From Lithodes maja (lineage: Eukaryota > Arthropoda > Malacostraca > Decapoda > Lithodidae): 64,000 bases of DNA. Numbering within the stretch: the first letter of the stretch is position 1; each line of letters opens with the position of its first letter. The stretch spans positions 93,795 to 157,794 of the forward strand of contig JBAKBP010003238.1 in NCBI GenBank assembly GCA_037953745.1, read 5' to 3'. This document shows positions 31,359 through 41,884 of this stretch, piece after piece. The position numbers and the translations under genes were made by a program. The notes under the pieces were generated by a model. That model saw nothing but the letters and a program-made list of their open reading frames with translations. It did no database searches and was not told where the DNA came from.

Positions 31359-32146
31359 TTGTTGTTGTTGTTGTTCCCTAAGCTGCCTGGCCGAACAGCC
31401 CCGAGTCCCTGAGGAAGGCCATGGCCATGATCGGGCTTTCCCACAGAGCTCTCATTGAGTATAGATTGTGTTGTTGGCGTAAGTGGTTGTGTGAAATGCA
31501 GTCTTCTATGATGTGTTTAATGGTATGGGGTGCTGTGTTACATCCCGGGCAGGTGTCGACAACGGAGTCATCCAGTCTCTTCTGATAGCTCAGGAGAGCT
31601 GGATGGTGTCCGCATCTCAGCCTGGCCAGGTGGACTCTGTCCTCGCGAGGAAGGGAGGATTCGGAAGGATGGATTTCGGGAGGTCGTGCTTGCAGCTGCG
31701 TGCTGTCTGTGAGTGAGTGAGTGGATGGATCGGCAAGAGATATGAGTATGGATGTGCTTCTGGAAGTTGGTTCGGGGTGGGCAGGGAGGGAGAGAGGACA
31801 GTAATTGTGTGTGATACCGTGTGCTGGGTGTTGTTTTGATATTTCTTGGCGTCTGTGGGTGTGTTGCCATGTAGTTTAGTGCGTGGTCCTGGTTCGTGGA
31901 GGCTGCTGCCAAGAATTGAGTGCCTCTCATGTCCAGATGGTCTTTGACTTTGAGGATTTTGGTTTCTTGATGTAGGTGATCTGTGGGTGCAGTAGCTGTG
32001 CAGCCTGTAATGATCTTCAGGGCTTTGTTTTGAATAGTCTGTAAGGTCTTGTGATGCGTTTCAGCTAGGTTAGAAGCCCAGGCTGGGCTTGCGTATTCCA
32101 TCACTGATCTTATGTATTGTTTATATACTGTGGTGGTGGTTTCTTT
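31359..32146 (-). mobile_element. 5'-truncated LINE with (ACA)n tail
   Basis: 788 bp, antisense, with a perfect 12-bp target duplication GTTAGAGGGTTG at 31347-31358 and 32147-32158. Its sense 3' end is an (ACA/AAC)n microsatellite, seen as (GTT)n at 31359-31376. It encodes the C-terminal end of a Jockey/R1-like RT protein, including MEYASPAWASNLAETHHKTL and a zinc knuckle DTCPGCNTAPHTIKHIIEDC. Frames shift near 31570-31600, so it is a pseudogene. Confidence 0.87.
31568..32104 (-). pseudogene. LINE RT C-terminal fragment
   Basis: A 178-codon open part of the truncated LINE. The first ~110 residues are homologous to LINE thumb and linker regions (PAWASN, TIQNKALKIITG). The end, rich in Ser and Pro, is out of frame with the C-x2-C-x7-H-x4-C knuckle encoded at about 31440-31570, which suggests an indel near 31600-31730. 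Confidence 0.75.
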
Positions 32147-32357
32147 GTTAGAGGGTTGATTGAGGTAGTATTTACCCTTTTAACACTCACAGATCCTTCC
32201 TAAGCTGCATAAAATCGTCTAATGATAGCCAAAATCAAACTTGATTGAGATAGTATTTACCATTTTAACACTCACAGATCCTTCCTAAGCTGCATAAAAT
32301 CGTCTAATGATAGCCAAAATAAAACTGCTAAAACGCGTCAGAGCTTTAAAGGGTTAA

Positions 32358-32569
32358 TTCACGCCTACTTCAATGTATCTTGTGTAATTAGCCTTCATTG
32401 GAGTCGACGCTTTAAGGCATTATATTTGACCTATTGTTGATATTTGCTTTAATTTGCTTGTGTTCAACATGTAATTTATAGAATTTGTAGATTATAGAAC
32501 GCAGAGATTAATCCAGCTAACTCTCACAAACACCACCTCCTCCTCCTCCTCCTATTCATTTCAATACAC
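32358..32569. other. Non-coding spacer
   Basis: AT-rich, with a short (TCC)n run at 32536-32552. No gene or recognised repeat. Confidence 0.6.
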
Positions 32570-32783
32570 TTAACCCCTTCTGTTCCGGCGACGTCTTCTT
32601 ATTGTTATTCTAGCTATATTGAAGCGAGTTTGTGCAGTTTGAGCAGGATCTGTGGTAGTCAAAATGGTTGAGTGAGAAAGTTCGAAGCCTCTTAATTGCT
32701 GGTGGCTCTTTTGAAACTGAATACAATCGTCCAATAGTAGCCAGAATAAGTTAAAAAGACGTTGCCGGTAAATAAGGGGTTAA
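32570..32783. mobile_element. TTAA-type MITE, copy 3
   Basis: 214 bp from TTAACCCCTTCTGTTCCGGC to GCCGGTAAATAAGGGGTTAA, with TTAA at both borders, inverted ends of ~25 bp, and interior TACAATCGTCCAATAGTAGCC matching copies 1 and 2. It is the only uninterrupted copy of the three. Confidence 0.75.
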
Positions 32784-32900
32784 CAAGCCAACCACACTTC
32801 TCTCCATCAAGCCTAAATTACCTCTTTGCCTTTTGTCTCCTTCATTCATATAAAAAAAATATATATATATATATATACCTGTATATATATATATATATAC

Positions 32901-33099
32901 ACAGGGTGTCAAACGAAAGCCCAATCCATTATTTTTTAGTCTTTATTATTGTATATGCAAAGATAAAAATTTGGTTTATAGTTCAAATTGTCTTTGGAAG
33001 TGATAAAATGGCCAAAACAATGCTATTTCAGGTTAATTTTATTGTATTCCTTCTCATATTCATTCAAGTCTTCAAACAAAATTTCTCCGGTTTGACACC

Positions 33100-33102
<3 letters not shown>
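32901..33102. mobile_element. Mariner-type MITE in (TA)n
   Basis: Inverted ends CAGGGTGTCAAAC and GTTTGACACCCTG bound ~200 bp and sit within TA microsatellites. Ends of the CAGGGTGTC type and TA targets are usual for Tc1/mariner MITEs. No transposase is encoded. Confidence 0.65.
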
Positions 33103-33174
<72 letters not shown>

Positions 33175-33286
33175 CACAGTAAGTTTTCCTCCTGTGCTCT
33201 TGACATGTCGACTCTCCCGACCTATCCACAGCGCCGACCCCTGCATAATTGACCCTGCTTGACCTCTCTCTCTCTCTCTCTCTCTG

Positions 33287-33349
<63 letters not shown>
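33103..33349. repeat. (TA)n and (TC)n microsatellites
   Basis: (TA)n at 33103-33175 and (TC)n at 33264-33349, separated by ~90 bp of unassigned sequence. All open frames here are repeat translations. Confidence 0.95.
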
Positions 33350-33352
<3 letters not shown>

Positions 33353-33772
33353 ATCTCTACCTCGTTTGGGTCGTAAGGTCTGTGACCAGTGTATCTATGT
33401 AAATCTATTTATATCTCCGCGAGGGTGGGGAGAGCCTTCTTCTTTGCTATCCTTACCTTCCACTCTCACTTTTCTTGGGGTTTACTGTCTCTACTAGAAT
33501 GAAGTCCTGGTCACCTTTCTGGGATCGTAAGGTCTGTGTGGCCAGGGTATCTATGCAATGCTATGTAAATCTCTTTCTCCCCCGCATCTTCCGACCTACC
33601 CTCATCTTCCCCACCTATTGACCTCCCCCCCCCCCCCGCCCCCTTCCGCCCCCCTTACATAATTGACTCCCTGGCCCCCCGCGGCAGGAACTGATTAACA
33701 CCTGTAATCTGCCACCTGTTTTAAGGAGAGATCGGCGTATTTATTTGCTTATTGTTTGATCGTATTATTAGA
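33350..33772. other. Non-coding spacer
   Basis: Contains a local duplication (GGTCGTAAGGTCTGTG near 33370 and GATCGTAAGGTCTGTG near 33525, each followed by GTATCTATG) and C-runs near 33625. No gene recognised. Confidence 0.55.
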
Positions 33773-34107
33773 TTTTAGCTTCCTCCCTAGTCCTCCCTAG
33801 TCCTCCATCAATTATCAACCTGTAAAAAACACCCCCTTAGACCCCCCTTCAATATAATTTTGTGTATTTTTCGGTAGAAAAATGTTCCGGCCGAAGGCCG
33901 ATTACTCTTAAAATTACAGGCTCGCTATCGCTCGCCAGGAAAACATCGACACCTAAATGGCATGACCAGTCTTAATATTGACACAGAAACGGGATCAAAG
34001 GTCTTAAAATCGCCAAACTAATAGGGCGAACGTTTTATAATCTCAAAACCAGTGGGGCTAAACACGAGGGAGAAGGAGGCCAGAAAAACTGGCCTATCCC
34101 CCCTTAA
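33773..34107 (+). repeat. Family K, copy 7
   Basis: Well-preserved forward copy: TAGCTTCCTCCCTAG, TTCCGGCCGAAGGCCGATTA, CAGGCTCGCTATCGCTCGCC, GGTCTTAAAATCGCCAAACT, CACGAGGGAGAAGG and a CCCCCCTTAA end. Confidence 0.9.
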
Positions 34108-34139
34108 GGCAGGTGTGAGCGGAGGTGTGCCGGTGGGTT

Positions 34140-34285
34140 ACGCCAATCTCTCTCTCTCTCTCTCTTCCCCCCCCCCCCCCACCTCCTTCACCTCCACCAT
34201 TATATCTCTCTCTCGAAATCACTCCCACACACTCTCCCTCTCTCTCACTCTCACACATACACACATTGTCACACACACATTGTCA
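34140..34285. repeat. (TC)n, C-run and (CA)n simple repeats
   Basis: (TC)n at 34146-34168, a C-run to 34181, then interrupted TC and CA tracts with a CACACATTGT duplication just before the CR1-B 5' junction. Confidence 0.9.
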
Positions 34286-35632
34286 GGAGTTCTTTAAAAA
34301 GCTGTATTAAATCAGGTATTAGACTAAATACTGATAACGAAAGTGTTTGGGTAGAGGTTAGCGAAGGTAGTGAGACCATAATTATTGGAGTTATTTATAG
34401 ACCACCAAATATGAGTAGAAACGAAGGTACAGCTTTATGGCAGGAAGTGAAAATAGCATCAAGGTTTAGCAATGTGTGTATTATGGGGGATTTTAATTTT
34501 CCGAATATTGATTGGCAGCATCAAATCGGCGACTCAGATTCAAAAGAGTTTATTGAGGCGGTACAGGATAGTTTTTTATTTCAATTCATAGACTCGCCTA
34601 CTAGAGGTAATAATATCCTCGATTTAGTTCTCAGTAATAATGAACAAATGATAAATAATGTAGAGATAGGAGACCAACTAGGAAATAGTGATCATAAATC
34701 AATTTATTTTAACATACAATGGACAGGAAAGGCTAAAGAGAATACGACACTAATCCCAGATTTCAGAAAAGACAATTATGGTGGATTAAGAAGAGCCTTA
34801 AGAGTCGATCCTATGGTTAAACTATTAAGTGGACCCAGGTGCGCTAATGAACATACTCTCTCTCAGATACCTGTCTTAACTCAGGATAATTTGACAGCTA
34901 CATATAATCATTTTATTTCTTCACTCCACAATACGCAAAATAAATATATCCCCAAAAGAAAATTTAGATCAACACAGAACCAACCCAAATGGATGAATAA
35001 TAGACTATTAGACCTTCTAGGAAAAAAGAGAGGAATATATCGAAAAATTAAGAAAGGCGAAATTCACCTACTTGCTTACTATCAGAATCTATCAGGAGAG
35101 GTTAAAAAAGGTATAAGGACAGACAAAAGAAATTATGAAATCAGGATAGCCAATGACTCAAAAAATAACCCTAATGCTTTTTACCAGCTATATAAATCTA
35201 AAGTTAGAGATAAAATAGGCCCCCTTAAAACTTCGATAGGAGAAATGACAAAATGATTTAGAAATGTGCAGTACATTAAATAGTCAGTTTCTATCCGTTT
35301 TCACTAATGAATATTTGGCACAGATTCCAGAAGTCCGTAAGGTATATAGCGATAGTATAGAAAATAGGTTAAGTACGGTTACTGTAAGTAGAAATTATGT
35401 GCTTAAGGAAATTGACAGACTGAAACCTCAGAAATCGCCTGGTCCCGATGAGGTACATGCTAGAGTATTAAAAGAATGCAGAGATGAGTTAAGTTACCCA
35501 TTAACATTTATTTTTAACAATTCATTAGAAACAGGTATAGTTCCAGAAGCTTGGAAGCTTGCAAATGTAGTTCCGATTTTCAAAAAAGGTGATACATCAA
35601 TAGCATCCAATTACCGTCCCATTAGTCTCACT
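34286..35632 (+). pseudogene. CR1-B copy 1 endonuclease and start of RT
   Basis: Endonuclease motifs: GVIYRPPNMSRN, CIMGDFNFPNIDWQ, DSPTRGNNILDLVLSNN, GNSDHKSI. Then come RFRSTQ-like linker sequence and the RT start: KSPGPDEVHARVLKECRDEL, ANVVPIFKKG, NYRPISLT. The frame shifts at about 35250 (loss of two bases relative to copy 2) and is cut at 35632 by the Penelope-like element. The N-terminal part of the endonuclease is missing by 5' truncation. Confidence 0.88.
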
Positions 35633-35635
35633 AAT

Positions 35636-36536
35636 GAGGCAAGTAAATTGTTCCATAAATTTAATCTTTTTAGGGTCAATTATTGTGACTGTATTCTAAA
35701 ATTTGACATCAATAATTTTAATCAAGCATTTTTAACTTGAAGTTTCTTGTATAACCTCTGCTTACTTTTTGTCTGTATTTATTGTTTTTTGTCTGTATTT
35801 ATTGTTTCTCTTTTTCTTTTTTTCTCTTTTTCTATTATTAATATTAATATTGATGATTTTTTAAATTATTGTTCTTGTTAAAAGAGTACTCTTTGTTTAA
35901 ATCTGTTGTTACTTCATATTTTGCAATTATTTGTCTTTATATTATATGTATTCATTGTCGATAGTATCAATTGCTGACTTTTGCGATTTCCTTAGTTTAT
36001 TTGTGCTATAAATGTAGGTTATTTGTAGGGTAGTTATTGATAGGGGTCACTTGAGGCATGCTATGCTTACAGGTACCTACCGATAGCACTATCGTTAGTG
36101 AGTGCTGTACTGTATTTTATATATTATTTTGTAATAGTATAGATATCTTATCAATATTTGTATTTTGTACTATTGTTAATGTCTTGTCATGTTGCAAATT
36201 TGATTTTAAATAATATTTTGACATTTAACATGTAGTTTCTTTATTCATGCAGAGTTTAGTAAAATTTGCCAGAACGTCCCGGACTTCCCAAACTTGACTA
36301 CTTCCTTTAACGTGACGATAGTGCGTTGTTATATATGCGATTGGTTTGCTTGGGAAACAGATTGACTTGCTCATGTGGTGGTGTGCACCCTGTGTGGTGG
36401 GTTGTGTTCTTTTATTTAATAATTTTCATTTTGGTAAGCGTTGTTTCCACATAGCGATTTTGATAATTTAATTTGACTTTGTATTGCCCTTGTCCCAATT
36501 TTGGCTTGTTTAGTTTGCAAGTTTTAAATTTTAATT
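35636..36536 (+). repeat. Penelope-like element, left pseudo-LTR
   Basis: Starts GAGGCAAGTAAATTGTTCCA, within the last ~40 codons of the element's ORF, passes its stop (TGA, 35738-35740) and runs through the 3' UTR to the start of the next unit. It matches 39431-40338 with only scattered differences. It includes the short palindrome CGATAGCACTATCG near 36093. I could not find a canonical hammerhead core. Confidence 0.88.
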
Positions 36537-36725
36537 TATATAGGTTCAGCGACAGTATAGATGTGAGGCCGGTCTGTACTAGTGGCAACATTAGTATACG
36601 ACGTGTTCCCCATGTACTGTCCCTTCCATTACTTGTATTCGTTGACGAACCAGGACCGGCCACGGACTATGTGTTAGAATAATTCTCTGTACCCTCGCAC
36701 CCGACAAAATTACAAAAACTTAAAA

Positions 36726-37955
36726 ATGAACAATACAAATGAAAATAACCGGCGTCTTTTCGATGATAACTGTAAATGTAAACTCTGTGTGAATGAATTT
36801 GATTTTGAACATCAAACATTTTTTAAAAGTTACATTTCCAATACAATTTTTTTGTTTTTAAATTCTTCTGTTAATGTAACATCTCCATGTAAAGTAAAGA
36901 ATGTTATCTATTTAATAACCTGTGATAAATGTGGTATACAATATGTTGGAAAGACGGAGCAATGTTTAAGAGAAAGAGCCTACGGGCATAGATCAGGAAT
37001 TAAGAACGGCATCGACTCCAAGATTCTTCTATATAAGCATTTTAACACAGATTGTACTAAATTTGATTGTAAATACAAAATTATAGAAATTGTTCAAAGT
37101 TATCAAAATGTTTTAGATAGAGAAAATTATTGGATTGGAAAATTAATGACCATCTATCCATTTGGACTTAACAATCAAATAAAAAATGTAGGCAACATTT
37201 TGTATAAAGATTTATTAAAAAACGATTTTAATAACCCATATTTTAACTTCCCTGTTTTAAACAGAAGACCTGGTAGACACGGTAATAGAAGAAAAAATAC
37301 ATTTAATAAAAAGAAAAACAGGTCTGATATTAAAATTATTGTTAATAATTTATATTCATTATATCGAAATTTCGGAATTAAAAAATTAAAAGATTCATTG
37401 AAAGGCCTACAAAAGAAAAGTTTTGCTCCTTTTATAGAAAATATTCTAAACAATAAACATAATTTCACAAATAAATTTAAGAATATAGTCTTTGCTTTTA
37501 TGGGATATATTAGAGCTAATTCTAAGAAATCCAAAGATAACCGTATTAAAGATAAAGTCATGTCCACTTTAAATTATTCCTCTAAAATTTTAGACAAAAT
37601 TAATGTTAACAGTCTTATTAATTCAAAGAAAGTTAAGTCCATGTTACCAGATGGTTGTAAAGATTTCAAACCATTAATAGTGTATTCATATGAACGACCT
37701 GGGTCTATTATTTGTAATTATAATAAAGTTTTAGGAAATCTTTCAGATAATGATATTTTCAATAATAATAAATGCGTGTGTGAAAGAGTCATGGATATGC
37801 CAGCTAGCAGACGTGATGCACTAGCAAAGTTCATTTATAGTCCGATATGTCACATATTAACAGGTGATGTAGAACTAGTTAAACATTTTGCAAACAACAA
37901 ATTAGCGGAGCTATGTCGTAAAGGGTTTAAATTTAGAATAGGGAGTAATAAGTAA
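36726..37955 (+). pseudogene. Penelope-like ORF, part 1: GIY-YIG endonuclease and linker
   Basis: 409 codons from ATG 36726. A cysteine cluster (CKCKLC) precedes the GIY-YIG domain: VIYLITCDKCGIQYVGKTEQ (the IYL and YVG core), an Arg in CLRERAYGHR, and a downstream Glu in DRENYWIGKL followed by YPFGLN. A basic linker (RPGRHGNRRKNTFNKKKNR) follows, then a region ending LAELCRKGFKFR, which resembles the conserved segment before Penelope RTs. It stops at 37955. The next ~60 bp stay related only in another frame, so a frameshift rather than a true end is likely. Confidence 0.85.
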
Positions 37956-38021
37956 CATGGGACATAATTTTAAAAGATATTGTTTTTTCAGTCAATAAAT
38001 TAAAAGATAAATTGTTAAAAA

Positions 38022-39173
38022 TTGTGTGCTGCGAATGCGAGAGAACTAGAAACATGGTCTAAATTATTAATTAAGTTAATTAGAAATAAAATGTTCTCGC
38101 TTAAAAATGAATTTAATCTTTCAGATTTTATAGACTATAATTATAATAAGCTTAAAGCTGATTTAATAAATTTACATAAACATTTTGTAATCACTACAGT
38201 AGATAAAGCCAGCAAAAATTATAGCTTCACATGTAAGAATTTTTATCTTGAAAACATGAAAAAAGAATTAGGCATTAAAGGTAACATATTACGTACAAAT
38301 ATTTGCGGTAATTCTGTTTATGAAATTCAAAATAATCTGAATATTGATAACTTAATCGATGAACGTACCAAGAAAAATATAACATTTGATATTAAACTTT
38401 CTGATAAGAACAAGTGCATTGCGAAATTATACATGTTACCTAAATTTCATAAAAGACCTTATAAATATCGCTTTATTGCCGGAGCAAAATTTGCTACCAC
38501 TAAAACTCTATCAGAACAAGTCGTAAATTGCTTAAAATACATTAAAAGTACTCATAACAGATATTGTAATACCATCATGAGAAGAACTGGCATTAACTAT
38601 TATTGGAGTGTTGACAATTCGTTAGAAGTTATTGATAAAATAAATACCATGCCGAAAGTTACCTCGGTACATAGCTTCGACTTTTCAACTTTATATACCA
38701 ATTTGCCTTTAGATTTAGTATATTCAGAGCTTTGCTTTATTATAGATTTGCACTTTGACTGGTTCGTTAGGAATGGTAATTATTTCATAAATGTTTATAC
38801 ATATTTTAATACTGCATCACTTAGCTCTACTCCCACTAGTTCTGTATATTTTGATAGAACTAAACTTAAAGATGCCCTTAAATTCCTCCTTTTCAATACT
38901 TATGTTAGATTCGGGCCGTACATTTTCAAACAAATATTAGGAATTCCTATGGGTGGAAATGCTAGCTCTTTAATTGCAGACTTATTCTTGCTTGCTTTAG
39001 AATTTAAATATATAAAAGACTTAGTTGACAGTAGCAAGAAAAATACAATCCCAGAAAAATTAGCACTTGCTAAATTGTTAAGTAATAATAGTATATATAT
39101 TGATGATATTCTCATAATCAAGTTGCTAAACTTATTTACCCAAATTCTATTCCCCTCACACAATGAAACGTAA
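38022..39173 (+). pseudogene. Penelope-like ORF, part 2: reverse transcriptase
   Basis: RT blocks in order: FVITTVDKASKNYSFTCKNF, LPKFHKRPYKYRFIAGA, VHSFDFSTLYTNLPLDLV (catalytic Asp), GIPMGGNASSLIADLFLLAL and catalytic YIDD at SIYIDDILII. These are the hallmark blocks of Penelope RTs, which are related to telomerase. The apparent start is TTG after a stop, so this is a frameshifted continuation of part 1. A second frameshift near 39110-39175 separates it from part 3. Confidence 0.88.
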
Positions 39174-39535
39174 ATTATAAAGTTGAAAATGTTCTTGATA
39201 TAAAAATAGAGATTGTTAATGAACAGTGCATACTTAAAGTATATCACAAAGTTGATGATTTTAATTTTAACGTAATAAACTTTCCTTTCCCTAGTAGTAA
39301 TATCGATAGTAAAATAACTTATAATTGCTTTTATTCCCAGTTAATAAGATTTTGTAAAATCTGCACTAAAGTAGATGACTGTTGGGCTAGAGCTAGGTTA
39401 CTATACAGACTCTTAGTGGACAGAGGTTTTGAGGCAAGTAAATTGTTCCATAAATTTAATCTTTTTAGGGTCAATTATTGTGACTGTATTCTAAAATTTG
39501 ACATCAATAATTTTAATCAAGCATTTTTAACTTGA
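39174..39535 (+). pseudogene. Penelope-like ORF, part 3: RT C-terminal region
   Basis: Reading from AAT 39175, the frame gives DDFNFNVINFPFPSSN, an FYSQLIRFCKICTK block and LYRLLVDRGFEASKLFHKF, then TGA at 39533-39535. FPFPSSN and the Q-IRF-C segment are typical of the Penelope RT C-terminus. No GIY-YIG or other domain follows before the stop. Its last ~35 codons are also the start of each pseudo-LTR. Confidence 0.8.
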
Positions 39536-40338
39536 AGTTTCTTGTATAACCTCTGCTTACTTTTTGTCTGTATTTACTGTTTTTTGTCTGTATTTATTGT
39601 TTATCTTTTTCTTTTTCTTTTTCTCTTTTTCTATTATTGATATTAATATTGATGATTTTTTTTAATTTATTGTTCTTGTTAAAAGAGTACTCTTTGTTTA
39701 AATCTGTTGTTACTTCATATTTTGCAATTATTTGTCTTTATATTATATGTATTCATTGTCGATAGTATCAATTGCTGACTTTTGCGATTTCCTTAGTTTA
39801 TTTGTGCTATAAATGTAGGTTATTTGTAGGGTAGTTATTGATAGGGGTCACTTGAGGCATGCTATGCTTACAGGTACCTACCCGATAGCACTATCGTTAG
39901 TGAGTGCTGTACTGTATTTTATATATTATTTTGTAATAGTATAGATATCTTATCAATATTTGTATTTTGTACTATTGTTAATGTCTTGTCATGTTGCAAA
40001 TTTGATTTTAAATAATATTTTGACATTTAACATGTAGTTTCTTTATTCATGCAGAGTTTAGTAAAAATTTGCCAGAACGTCCCGGACTTCCCAAACTTGA
40101 CTACTTCCTTTAACGTTACGATAGTGCGTTGTTATATATGCGATTGGTTTGCTTGGGAAACAGATTGACTTGCTCATGTGGTGGTGTGCACCCTGTGTGG
40201 TGGGTTGTGTTCTTTTATTTAATAATTTTCATTTTGGTAAGCGTTGTTTCCACAAAGCGATTTTGATAATTTAATTTGACTTTGTATTGTCCTTGTCCCA
40301 ATTTTGGTTTGTTTAGTTTGCAAGTTTTACATTTTAAT
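39431..40338 (+). repeat. Penelope-like element, right pseudo-LTR / 3' end
   Basis: Matches 35636-36536, including AGGGGTCACTTGAGGCATGC and CATGTGGTGGTGTGCACCCT. It ends ATTTTAAT at the junction with CR1-B, which resumes TCAATCATAGG. Confidence 0.88.
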
Positions 40339-41527
40339 TCAATCATAGGAAAGCTACTAGAGTCAATTATTGCTAGGAAAATGAGAAACCACTTAGAAAC
40401 ATTTAACTTAATCAATTCTTCTCAGCATGGATTCACTCAGGGACGATCTTGCCTTACTAATTTGCTTAGTTTTTTTCTCAGAGGTATATGAAGCAGTAGA
40501 TAATGACAAGTCATATGATATTATATATTTAGATTTCAGTAAAGCTTTCGACAGAGTCCCTCATGAGAGATTGATGAGAAAGGTTGAGGCACATGGAATA
40601 GGTGGGGCGTTGTTAGGATGGATTAGGTCATGGCTAATTGGTAGGAAGCAGAGAGTCAGCATAAATGGTACTAAGTCAGAATGGGGATCAGTCAAGAGTG
40701 GTGTCCCCCAGGGATCTGTATTAGGTCCTCTGTTGTTTATTACATACTTAAATGACCTTGATTTAGGTATAACTAGTAGGATAAGTAAATTTGCAGACGA
40801 TACCAAAATGGGGAGGAAAATTGATTCAGTTAGAGAAATAGAGTGTCTGCAAAGGGATCTAGATACTTTACACGAATGGTCAGTAAAATGGCAGATAAAG
40901 TTTAACATTGACAAATGCAAGGTATTAAAGGTAGGGAAGATGCATACAAATTTTAAATATAAACTAGCTAATATGGAATTAGAAAACTCAGACTGTGAGA
41001 AAGATCTAGGTGTGTTTGTTAGCAATGATTTGAAGCCAAGAAAACAATGTATAAGCGTTCGTAACAAGGCAAACAGGATTCTCAGGTTCATATCTAGGAG
41101 TGTGAGTAACAGAACTGCTGATGTTATCTTAAAACTTTACTTGTCATTAGTGAGACCCCATATGGATTATGCTGTTCAATTTTGGTGTCCTTATTACAGA
41201 ATGGACATAGATTCATTGGAGAGAGTACAACGTAGAATGACAAAAATGATTCATAATATTAGAAATCTTCCGTATGAAGAAAGGTTGAAGAAATTAGGCT
41301 TACATTCGTTAGAGAGACGCAGAGTTAGAGGTGACATGATAGAGGTATTCAAGTGGGTTAGTGGAATTAATAAAGGAGACATGAAAAATGTACTAAAGCT
41401 CAGTGATAGCGAAATAACTCGTACAAATGGTTTCAAATTAGATAAATTTCGTTTCAGAAAAGATATAGGCAAATATTGGTTTGGTAACAGAGTTGTAATG
41501 GGTGGAATAGGCTACCAAGTGATATAG
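40339..41527 (+). pseudogene. CR1-B copy 1 RT, distal part
   Basis: Resumes with SIIGKLLESII, then QHGFTQGRSCLTN, DIIYLDFSKAFDRVP, SGVPQGSVLGPLLF, catalytic FADD and FWCPYYRMDIDSLERVQRRM. A 7-T run near 40470 (6 in copy 2) shifts the frame, and a one-base loss near 41495 changes the end. The 3' UTR follows to 41810. Confidence 0.88.
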
Positions 41528-41884
41528 TGGGATCAAGAACGATAGGGAGCTTTAAGATAAAATTAGATAGGCATATGGACGAGATGGGTTGGGTGTGAGG
41601 GGGATCTACCAGGTGTGGGCTAATCGGCGCTCAGCAGACCCCCGTAATCTTGTGTTAATCTCTGACCGTTTTGGTTGGGTCAGTACTCAAGGTATTAGTG
41701 AGATGGGTCTATAATTGGGCCTTGTAATTGGGGTTGGGTGTGACAGGGATCTGCCTTGTATGGGCCGATCGGCTTTTTGCAGACTCCCATTTTCTTATGT
41801 TCTTATGTTCATACTCTCTCTCTCCCTGGATGGAATAGATCTATATCTGACCTCTCATATTTAGCCTATAGATATAACTCTCCA

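Larger units (their letters stand above)
31259..32357. mobile_element. TTAA-type MITE, copy 2, split by a LINE
   Basis: Left end TTAACCCTTTCAAGCTC...ACGCGT and right end ACGCGT..GAGCTTTAAAGGGTTAA are inverted and TTAA-flanked, as in piggyBac-type MITEs. Without the LINE (31359-32146 plus a 12-bp duplication) it is ~300 bp. An 85-bp internal tandem duplication (32156-32325) includes CCTTCCTAAGCTGCATAAAA and GTCTAATGATAGCCAAAAT. The superfamily is inferred from termini only. Confidence 0.75.
35633..40338 (+). mobile_element. Penelope-like element with N-terminal GIY-YIG (Naiad-like)
   Basis: A 4.7-kb insertion in CR1-B. Direct ~900-bp repeats bound it (35636-36536 and 39431-40338); the left one begins inside the C-terminal coding region, as in Penelope pseudo-LTRs made by tandem, 5'-truncated copies. 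Between them lie a GIY-YIG nuclease frame, then RT. Canonical Penelope elements have the nuclease after RT; permuted elements of the Chlamys/Naiad type have it before. No GIY-YIG follows RT here. Target duplication is absent or at most ~3 bp. Frameshifts separate the coding blocks. Confidence 0.85.
34286..41810 (+). mobile_element. CR1-B LINE, copy 1, split by a Penelope-like element
   Basis: Two collinear parts (34286-35632 and 40339-41810) form one 5'-truncated LINE of ~2.8 kb. It ends in the tandem 8-mer TTCTTATG (41792-41807), with no poly(A). The 3' UTR carries two related ~65-bp modules (about 41587-41653 and 41732-41800). At least three frameshifts disable it. The second copy, antisense at 42563-43504 plus 62286-64000, shows what the uninterrupted sequence looks like. 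Confidence 0.9.

Noticed and set aside
36000..36540. Hammerhead ribozyme in the Penelope-like pseudo-LTR
   Set aside because: Hammerheads occur in many Penelope-like elements, but I found no CUGANGA plus GAAA core in the right spacing. A structural search is needed.
36726..39535. Selenocysteine (in-frame TGA) in the Penelope-like ORF
   Set aside because: The breaks in the ORF are frameshifts with TAA stops, not isolated in-frame TGA codons. No SECIS element could be supported by eye.
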